A stretch of DNA of 21,592 bases, from positions 1 to 21,592 of the forward strand of contig JACMLA010000526.1 in the NCBI GenBank assembly GCA_014379815.1, written 5' to 3'. This stretch comes from Bryobacteraceae bacterium. Lineage in GTDB: Bacteria > Acidobacteriota > Terriglobia > Bryobacterales > Bryobacteraceae. The notes beneath the pieces were generated by a model. That model was not told the DNA's origin, searched no databases, and saw only the letters and a program-made list of their open reading frames with translations. How positions within the stretch are numbered: the first letter of the stretch is position 1; every line of letters begins with the position of its first letter. The position numbers and the translations under genes were made by a program. This document shows, one piece after another, positions 16,261 to 21,592 of this stretch.

Positions 16261-16266
16261 TCTCCT
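16261..16266 (-). promoter_or_regulatory. Ribosome-binding site of the 147-residue gene
   Basis: On the minus strand AGGAGA lies eight bases before the ATG at 16252. It supports this start. No convincing promoter is visible in the 140-bp gap behind it. Confidence 0.6.
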
Positions 16267-16392
16267 GCCCACAGACTGTAAACCAGACCCGTACTAAATT
16301 CCGGCCGCAGAAAACCTAACTTGTTGATTGCAAGCAGAATAGAGTTGCGAAATATCCGGCAACGTACTTTTCAGCTACTCTGAATTTCGCAA

Positions 16393-17529
16393 TTATGCCG
16401 CCGCCCGCGCTGCTTTCGCCTTCTTCCCGGTCATCGTTCGAATCAGGTCGACCTCGTCCTGCCGGTACGCAGCGCCATCGGTGCGAAACACTTCATGGAA
16501 CCAGATAGTGGGCTCGCGGCCATCGGTATATGGCTGCTTCCACGAATCCCATGGCAAGAACGTCTGCGTCTTTCCAGCCACCAGACCCCAGTTCATCATC
16601 GCCACACTGTGCTTCTTCGCCACTGGCATGCTCCCGGCAAACGTGCTCTTGTTGCCCCGCGCCATATACTCGGTGCACAACAGAGGCCGGTTGTATTTCC
16701 GCAACTCATCAATCCGGCGCTCAAACTGAACCGGATCGTTGTAGTCGTGAAACGACACGATATCGGACAATTCCAAAGAGACCTTAGTCATAGGTGACAT
16801 CTTGTCGGGCTCCGACCAGTTGCCCGCCCAGACGCCGACGGTGAGCGGTTGTGATGGATTCGCGGACCGTGCCCAAGCCGCCGTTTTCGGCAGCAACTCC
16901 AGGACCCTTGCGACCTTATTGGCCGGCTCCTGCGAACCATAGCTGGAAGCGTTGGTGTTGTCTGGCTCATTCCACAGATCCCACGCCAGCACCCTCTTAT
17001 CCTTACCAAACGCTGCCACCACGCCCTTGACATAGGCTTCCAGCCTGGGCTCATCGGCCGGGTTCAAAAGAGCCTTCGCACCAGGACCCTGCACCCATCC
17101 CGAGTTATGCACTCCCGCCTTTGGAGCTCTCTGTTTGCCGCTCTGCGGAAACGGGTCCCAGCAGGAATCGAAGAGTACCAACATGGGCCGGATCTTATGC
17201 CTGCTGGCAATTTTCAGAAACTCGTCAATGCGTTTCTGAAAGCCGGCGGCATCGGCCGACCACACGGCATCGTGGAGAAACACACGCATCGTGTTCATGC
17301 CAATACTCTCTGCCCATCCAAGCTCCAGATCGATACGCCTGGGATCAAAACTGTCCGCCTGCCACATCTCCAGCTGATTGATAGCATTCGCTGGCATATA
17401 GTTCGCACCGACCAGCCAGGGCTGCTTTGCGTACCAGTCTTTCGCCCTCGATTCAGTCCACCGGGATCCCTGAGCACTTCCTACTACGCTAACGGCGAGC
17501 ATTGCAACGGCGAGACGTAAATAGCTCAT
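16393..17529 (-). CDS. Secreted clan GH-A glycoside hydrolase (GH5-like)
   Basis: The protein has 378 residues. A signal peptide (hydrophobic 5-17, ending VVGSAQ near 20) predicts export. It has the (beta/alpha)8 pattern of clan GH-A retaining glycosidases: the acid/base glutamate is E188 in DLWNEP, and the nucleophile is probably E287 in LLCTEYMARG. Conserved aromatic and polar residues include MRVFLHD (81-87), LFDSCWDPF and SFHDY (259-263). Close relatives are often annotated as 1,4-beta-xylanase or cellulase-like, but the substrate is unproven. It is a single gene with 140 bp downstream to the next unit. The ATG directly precedes the signal peptide; no strong ribosome-binding site is visible. 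Confidence 0.87.
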   Translation of the reverse strand: MSYLRLAVAMLAVSVVGSAQGSRWTESRAKDWYAKQPWLVGANYMPANAINQLEMWQADSFDPRRIDLELGWAESIGMNTMRVFLHDAVWSADAAGFQKRIDEFLKIASRHKIRPMLVLFDSCWDPFPQSGKQRAPKAGVHNSGWVQGPGAKALLNPADEPRLEAYVKGVVAAFGKDKRVLAWDLWNEPDNTNASSYGSQEPANKVARVLELLPKTAAWARSANPSQPLTVGVWAGNWSEPDKMSPMTKVSLELSDIVSFHDYNDPVQFERRIDELRKYNRPLLCTEYMARGNKSTFAGSMPVAKKHSVAMMNWGLVAGKTQTFLPWDSWKQPYTDGREPTIWFHEVFRTDGAAYRQDEVDLIRTMTGKKAKAARAAA

Positions 17530-17664
17530 CGCGCCGAGAGTATCACGAAGCTCGCAAATTCATTTCAGAACAACGTCTCGCAGGCACGTAACAAACAGTC
17601 TTCTGTCGGCTTCCTAGCTGGGGCCGTCGCGCGAGCTACCGGCACGAAGACGAACTTTGAATCA

Positions 17665-18141
17665 CTAACTCGGCCCGATAACATTTACCTTGACCGGCTG
17701 CGATCTGGAGTCACCAACGCATACAACAACTGAAGCAATCCCAGGCAACAACGATGAAGGAAGTTCAAAGTTGGTCTGGCGCACTGACTCGTCCGGGGAA
17801 CTAATGTAGGTAGGCGAGAGAAAAAAGCCCGACATTTCCAGTCGCACGCTGTTGATATCAGCGTTTGTCGGCAGGCCCTGGATCCAGACCGCCAGTTCGT
17901 TAGTCTGAGAGATAGCTATTTCTCCGGCTCGCCAGGTCTGTCCATCTGCCACGCCTGTGATCAGGAGAGTATCAGTGGGATCTAGCGGAAGATCCACAGC
18001 TATCGGGACACCGTTACTTATTCCACTCTCGCCAACGGTGACATAAACCTCGTTCCATCCTGCTTCAAGTCCGGGAGGCAGCTTGAAATTAGCCTGCCAG
18101 ATACGAGGCTCGTATTCGCCAATCCAAACTGGCCTGATACC
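17665..18141 (-). repeat. Two tandem beta-sandwich-like protein repeats in the pseudogene tail
   Basis: In the reading frame behind the TAA at 18144-18142, two related segments occur. The first contains WQANFKLPPGLEAGW and ends VTVGESGISNGVPIAV. The second contains RQTNFELPSSLLPG and ends VCVGDSRSQPVKVNV. They are about 100 codons apart, each ending in a hydrophobic strand. The pattern resembles Ig-like/IPT-type repeats and C-terminal domains common in Solibacter proteins. The link to a named domain is from memory. Confidence 0.55.
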
Positions 18142-18995
18142 TTAGTCGCCTACCTGTGGAAACTCGTCGTCCCTTGTTAAGGTTCGCCCTTCTGACCTAA
18201 AGAGGATCGTGACATAGTCGTCCCGAGTTGTGCTGAAATTCAACCCTTTATTGCGATTGTGGAAGGCCGATAACAGCACGCTATTGGTGTTTTGTACGTT
18301 AATCGGTCGCCACTTTCTAAAGCAGACCATCGAAGCACCGAATGCGTTGCTGGATACTTGCTCAATCCTGGCGAACCCTGCTGTGCGACATAGAGCCAAT
18401 AAGCAGTTAAGGTTCGGCGCGAGCCAATTGTCGGTCTGTCCGGCAAACTCATCGTGCTCAAAGAACTCGAGGACGGCGCGACCTCGGAAACTTTCCGGGA
18501 GATGTTCGTCGTGAAGCACGTAGGAACTGACTGCTGCACATTCCCGACTGATCGAGCAGATACCTTCCAATGCACGCAACGGATGTTTTAATTGATACAA
18601 CACTCCCGTAAACAAAACGATATCGAAACGACCTACGGTCAATGGGTTCAACTAATAAACATCCAAGATTCTGTACTCTGCTCGGGAACCTAATCTCCTC
18701 GCGGCTTCACGGAATCGGGGATTATCCCAATCGTCTACTGCAGTTACAGTTGCACCCTTACGCTCCAACTGAAAAGCGTACAGCCATCCCGGGTCCCGAC
18801 ATCCAGAAAGGTTCTGCCAGTTAAGTCCGCCGGAAGGTTGAACACTGAGAGTCGGTCCTGAAGAGATTGGATTGTGTTGACACCATCCGCATGCGAGCCG
18901 TGAGGGAACACAAAGCTGTGCCACCACCCTTTACTCTCGCGATCCTCAGACCACTGATGCGCGTGATCGAACCTGGTAGCGAGAGATGACTTTGG
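17665..18995 (-). pseudogene. Broken SAM methyltransferase (CmoB/DUF1698-like) with C-terminal repeats
   Basis: One ancestral gene of about 440 codons can be reconstructed across three blocks. Block 1 (about 18995-18781) reads RFDHAHQW, then GWWHSFVFPHG, then DLTGRTFLDVGTRDG, which is SAM motif I. A one-base loss at 18781/18780 shifts the frame (expected G-W-Y-A-F). Block 2 continues as YAFQLERKGATVTAVDDWD to ILDVY, where an in-frame TAG (18654-18652) interrupts. Block 3 resumes with VGRFDIVLFTGVLYQLKHP and NWLAPNLNCLLAL, then meets an in-frame TAA (18144-18142). After it the same frame continues to 17665 through two beta-rich repeats. The family assignment rests on motif I and the LYQLKHP and NW-AP motifs. 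It was probably a sugar or lipid methyltransferase before decay. It lies beside an IS cluster. Confidence 0.8.
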
Positions 18996-19010
18996 GAGGG
19001 AAAAGGCCGC

Positions 19011-19148
19011 ACACCATTCTACGAGGCCCTCGGGTCTACCAAGCCCTCGTGGCGGCTAACCACTTCCAAAACTTCTCCGCCGCGTCCTTAGCGGTAACAG
19101 ATGCCTGCACAATCAGAGTAGTCCGCAAAACTGACCCAATGCTCACGG
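19011..19148. other. Gap between methyltransferase remnant and IS3 end
   Basis: No intact gene is present. On the minus strand a coding-like stretch (19110-19036) reads as a helical peptide with SVTAKDAAEKFWKWLAATRAW and ends at a TAG. It could be the remains of a neighbouring gene cut by the IS3 insertion, or chance. Confidence 0.35.
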
Positions 19149-19199
19149 TGACGTGCCGCGAATTTCTCTACCAAACGTAATTTGGAAGGCCCAGTCTTA

Positions 19200-19772
19200 G
19201 TGCTACCTTCCCTTAGCCATCCTGCTGGTGAGTTCTGAGCAGATCCTGGCGAACTCGTCCGGTCCGGTAAGCCAGGCTGCTGTGTGGCCGCTCTTCGTTG
19301 TATTACTTTCTCCACGCTTCGATCTTCCGCCGCGCATCAGCCAGATTCACGAACCAGTTCGTGTTCAGGCATTCGTCTCTGAAGCGTCCGTTGAAGCTCT
19401 CAACATGGCCGTTCTGCACCGGCTTCCCGGGTTGAATATGGACGACGTTAATACTCCGCTGTTGCCCCATTCCACGAAATACAGGCTGGTCAACTCCGGA
19501 CCGTTGTCACACCGGATGCAGCCCGGCGCGCCGCGTTGTTCGATCACACGCTCCAGCACCCGCGTTACCTGCCGGCTGGAAATGCCTGTGTAACGAAGTC
19601 CATAGCCCACTCCTGGTTTGGCCGCTCAAGCAGCGGATTGACAGGAACGGTTCGTGTCACCCGTTTGCGCTTCAGCCGCCGCACCCATCAGGCCTGCAAG
19701 CCTGACGCTCGCCGAGCGCATGCTCGGCCATTACCAGCGCCACATCCCGCCGGGCGCTCACAAGCTCCAGCC
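19200..19772 (-). pseudogene. IS3-family transposase orfB remnant
   Basis: Reading right to left, the fragment begins ELVSARRDVALVM and continues to GERQACR. It then jumps to RLKRKRVTRTVPVNPLLERP and NQEWAMDFVT, so roughly 60 residues of the usual linker (the HTH_21 region) are missing. A second jump to SRQVTRVLERVIEQRGAP with a frame change removes about 30 residues after the first catalytic Asp. IRCDNGPELTS follows, then a frameshift near 19458, then VVHIQPGKPVQNGHVESFNGRF and DARRKIEAWRK. A TAA replaces the codon before YNEERPHSSLAYRT, and a two-base loss precedes DEFARICSEL. This order matches the canonical IS3 transposase DDE domain. No functional product is possible. Confidence 0.85.
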
Positions 19773-19780
19773 GTAATGAA

Positions 19781-19790
19781 ATGGTCTGCC
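19781..19790. repeat. IS110 element left subterminal inverted repeat
   Basis: ATGGTCTGCC is the exact reverse complement of GGCAGACCAT at 21419-21428. It sits about 8 bp inside the inferred left end. Confidence 0.75.
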
Positions 19791-19843
19791 TCGGTATTCT
19801 GGGTGCTGTTCGTGTAAGGGGAAGGGCAAAAGCAACGAGAAAA

Positions 19844-19850
19844 GGGAGGG
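19844..19850 (+). promoter_or_regulatory. Ribosome-binding site of the IS110 transposase
   Basis: A GGGAGGG run ends three bases before the ATG at 19854. It is the strongest Shine-Dalgarno match seen in the window and supports that start. Confidence 0.65.
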
Positions 19851-19853
19851 AAC

Positions 19854-20891
19854 ATGGAAATTCGTACTGTCGGCATCGACCTTGGAAAAACCGTTTTCCA
19901 CGTGATTGGCATGGATGCAAACGGAAAGATTGTACTTCGAAAGAAGCTGTCACGCTCTCAGCTTCTTGCCTGGATTACAAATGTGCCGGAGTGTCTGGTC
20001 GGAATGGAAGCGAGTTGTGGAGCACACCATCTCGGTCGCGAGATTCACAAGCAGGGGCATGAGGTTCGCCTGATCCCAGCGCAGTTCGTACGTCCTTTCG
20101 TTAAGTCTCAGAAAAACGACTACGTCGATGCCGAGGCGATCGCTGAAGCGGTCCAACGCCCTACGATGCGATTCGTCCCGATCAAAAGTGTCGAGCAGCT
20201 GGACCTTCAGGCGATTCATCGAGTCCGCGAGCGCCTGATCGAGCGCCGTACCAGCCTAATCAACCAGCTCCGTGCGTTTCTGCTGGAAAGAGGCATTACG
20301 GTGCGGGCCGGCCGCGAGTGGCTCCGGCGCGAGATTCCGGCTCTTCTTGTACTTGTCGAACAACAACTCTCCGGCCGCATTTCCCGTCTGCTGACACGAA
20401 TGGTTGAAGAATGGAACAGTCTCGACAAGGACATCGACGAAATTGATTCAGAGATCGAGGCTATAGCAAAGTCAGATGAGGCGTGCCAGCGACTACTCAC
20501 GATTCCGGGAGTGGATCCGCTCAGCGCAACTGCCATGATCGCGGCAGTCGGCAATGGTGCAGCTTTCACTAAAGGACGCGAATTCGCCACGTGGCTCGGT
20601 CTCGTTCCGCAGCAGTGTTCGACTGGTGGAAAGCCGAAGCTTCTGGGCATCAGCAAACGCGGGAACGAGTATCTTCGAAGATTGTTCGTTCACGGTGCCA
20701 GGTCAGTTGTGAACCGCGTCAAACGGGAGACGTTGCCGTTTGGAGAATGGATCACGTCTTTGACGCTACGCTCACATTCAAACGTTGTGTCGGTTGCCGT
20801 CGCCAACAAGCTGGCGAGAATTGCCTGGTCAGTGCTTAGCAAGCACACTCGGTTCCAGAGAAGCCCGATTACCTGTGCGTCCGCTGCGTGA
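19854..20891 (+). CDS. IS110-family transposase (bridge recombinase type)
   Basis: The protein has 345 residues, full length for the family. The N-terminal RuvC-like DEDD domain has D9 (VGIDLGK), E52 (GMEAS), D89 and D92 (KNDYVDAEAI). A helical middle region (about 115-205) forms the coiled-coil-like segment. The C-terminal Transposase_20 domain has LLTIPGVDPLSATAMIA and GLVPQQCSTGGKPKLLG, with S256 as the probable catalytic serine, then ISKRGNEYLRRLFVHGARS. IS110 enzymes recombine DNA guided by a structured RNA encoded in a noncoding end of the element. The IS1111-type arrangement (subterminal repeats, long 3' tail) predicts that RNA downstream of this gene. All catalytic residues are intact. 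Confidence 0.95.
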   Translation: MEIRTVGIDLGKTVFHVIGMDANGKIVLRKKLSRSQLLAWITNVPECLVGMEASCGAHHLGREIHKQGHEVRLIPAQFVRPFVKSQKNDYVDAEAIAEAVQRPTMRFVPIKSVEQLDLQAIHRVRERLIERRTSLINQLRAFLLERGITVRAGREWLRREIPALLVLVEQQLSGRISRLLTRMVEEWNSLDKDIDEIDSEIEAIAKSDEACQRLLTIPGVDPLSATAMIAAVGNGAAFTKGREFATWLGLVPQQCSTGGKPKLLGISKRGNEYLRRLFVHGARSVVNRVKRETLPFGEWITSLTLRSHSNVVSVAVANKLARIAWSVLSKHTRFQRSPITCASAA

Positions 20892-21430
20892 ACAGTTGGA
20901 GTGGCTCACATGACGAAACAACGAGTTCCAGCAGCATTAATTTGTCTCGCGAGCAACGAACAATCACGCGGGGCGCCATCGAAGCTTTCGGGCACAGGGC
21001 CGCCGTCCTGCAAATCCACAATCCGGCAACCCGGGAGCCGGAGTCAAGGCAGCCTTCGGCGCGCAAAACCCGCGCGGCCTTGACACCGGCCCCGGATTGC
21101 CAAACGGAGCTTAGAGCAGAACGACGGCACATCCTTGACCGCCAGTAACGACAATCTGCGCCAGGGTGTCTGGCAATTCGGTTTGTAACTCAGCTCTTTA
21201 CAGTTTGATAATCCTGCCTTAGGATTGCGACGCAAGAAAGATGGCAGAACGGTCTCCCCGCGCGCCTGAAGCCTGACGAAAAAACTGGCAGCAAATGCCG
21301 AGCCGTTATGAGGCCGGGCGCGTGCGGATTTCATCATGGCCGGGGTTCAAACCCACACAGAGGCCGAATACATTTGCGCAGACCTTATTCTGACCAGACT
21401 TCGCGCTTGCAACTGACCGGCAGACCATAC
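20892..21430 (+). ncRNA. Candidate guide (bridge/seek) RNA region in the IS110 3' tail
   Basis: These 539 bases between the transposase stop and the right inverted repeat hold no convincing gene; the short open frames on both strands look like chance. The most structured part is 21019-21099. There CAATCCGG, GCCGG, GTCAAGGC and CGCGC on the left arm pair in order with GCGCG, GCCTTGAC, CCGGC and CCGGATTG on the right arm, around a 7-nt loop. Further on, 21277-21289 has a near-match to the insertion target. IS1111-type elements are known to encode their guide RNA in the downstream end. The exact ends of the transcript and its promoter cannot be seen, so only the region is called. Confidence 0.5.
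21419..21428. repeat. IS110 element right subterminal inverted repeat
   Basis: GGCAGACCAT pairs with ATGGTCTGCC at 19781-19790. It lies about 2 bp inside the inferred right end. Confidence 0.75.
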
Positions 21431-21592
21431 ATTTTTTCGGATCACCGTCGTCAGCGCTTCTTTGTCCAGGCTCAGATCGGCCACCAGACTCTTCAGCCGC
21501 CGGTTCTCGTCTTCCAGAGCCTTCAGCCGCTTCGCATCGCTCACATCCATCCCGCCGAACTTCGCCTTCACCGCCCCGATGATCTTCTCTTC
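21431..21592 (-). pseudogene. IS3-family orfA remnant, 3' part
   Basis: The minus strand reads EEKIIGAVKAKFGGMDVSDAK, then LKALEDENRRLKSLVADLSLDKEALTTVIRKN up to the IS110 junction. The Leu-rich part is the orfA leucine zipper. In canonical orfA about 30 residues carrying the helix-turn-helix separate the EEQIIG block from the W-x-x-KYGGM block; here they are joined directly, so the DNA-binding domain seems deleted. After RKN the frame runs into the IS110 end and stops at 21347. The 5' end lies beyond the window. Confidence 0.75.

Larger units (their letters stand above)
19773..21430 (+). mobile_element. IS110-family (IS1111-type) insertion sequence, apparently intact
   Basis: This is an element of about 1658 bp with one transposase gene, a short left noncoding segment (about 80 bp) and a long right noncoding tail (539 bp). 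The 10-bp inverted repeats ATGGTCTGCC (19781-19790) and GGCAGACCAT (21419-21428) lie 8 bp and 2 bp inside the inferred ends, as expected for IS1111-type members with subterminal repeats. The ends were set by rejoining the interrupted IS3 orfA/orfB frame, so they may be off by one or two bases. No target duplication is seen, as usual for IS110 elements. The serine and DEDD transposase residues are all present, so it may be active. Confidence 0.8.
19149..21592 (-). mobile_element. Degraded IS3-family element, interrupted by an IS110 element, continues beyond window
   Basis: Minus-strand fragments of an IS3 orfA (21592-21431) and orfB (19772-about 19200) flank the IS110 element. The probable right end of the IS is at 19149, where the plus strand reads TGACGTGCC; IS3 ends usually begin TGA. 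The other end lies outside the window. The orfB catalytic triad can still be seen in pieces: D in EWAMDFV, D in IRCDNGPEL and E in HVESFNGR. Several lesions make the element inactive: deletions in orfA and orfB, frameshifts, a nonsense codon and the IS110 insertion. Confidence 0.8.

Noticed and set aside
18142..18654. Recoding of TAG (e.g. pyrrolysine) in the methyltransferase
   Set aside because: A frameshift and a second, different stop are also present, so decay explains it better.
20869..21337. Minus-strand ORFs in the IS110 tail
   Set aside because: They overlap the structured noncoding region, lack ribosome-binding sites and have no family features.
21338..21362. GGGTTCAAACCC resembling a tRNA T-arm
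   Set aside because: No acceptor, D or anticodon arm can be built around it on either strand; it is a short palindrome in the IS110 tail.
1..21592. CRISPR array
   Set aside because: No regularly spaced direct repeats were seen.

Overview
The window looks like a chromosomal segment of a GC-rich Gram-negative soil bacterium. I infer an acidobacterium of the Solibacter/Bryobacter type, from the mix of families (secreted DUF885, a PQQ-type propeller, an outer-membrane barrel, a methyltransferase fused to tandem beta-sandwich-like repeats) and from general impression. No rRNA or other taxonomic marker is present. Nearly all genes lie on the minus strand, in tightly packed operons. Genes are described here in transcription order, right to left.

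Left part (about 1-6790, minus): a compact six-gene operon runs YkgJ-like Cys-cluster protein, short-chain dehydrogenase, secreted DUF885 protein, double-domain U32 protein, Nudix hydrolase, GNAT acetyltransferase. Four of its five junctions are 4-nt GTGA/ATGA stop-start overlaps and the fifth is a 14-nt gap. A possible partial gene runs off the left edge. A divergent plus-strand gene of unknown function (6828-7412) starts about 40 bp from the operon and ends inside the last codons of the convergent neighbour. A long palindrome covers that convergent end.

Middle (7398-14480, minus): a second operon runs PQQ-propeller with an EF-hand insert, MFS transporter, CobS, CobC, CobT, HIT protein, outer-membrane beta-barrel, stand-alone response regulator. 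CobS, CobC and CobT assemble and attach the nucleotide loop (lower ligand) of cobalamin. CobU/CobP is not in the window and no cobalamin riboswitch is visible.

Right-centre (14646-17529, minus): a conserved-looking unknown protein, a DUF72 protein and a 54-residue YHS-domain protein form a small operon. Upstream is a secreted clan GH-A glycoside hydrolase.

Right part (17665-21592) is a decayed, mobile-element-rich region. A SAM methyltransferase with C-terminal tandem repeats is broken by one frameshift and two in-frame stops. Next to it is a degraded IS3-family element (minus). An apparently intact IS110-family element of the IS1111 type (plus) has inserted between orfA and orfB of that IS3 element, at the presumed frameshift site. 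The IS110 element has 10-bp subterminal inverted repeats. Its 539-bp 3' noncoding tail holds a strong hairpin and a 12-nt near-match spanning the reconstructed insertion point, which makes it a good candidate for a guide (bridge/seek) RNA gene. This is the most interesting part of the window.
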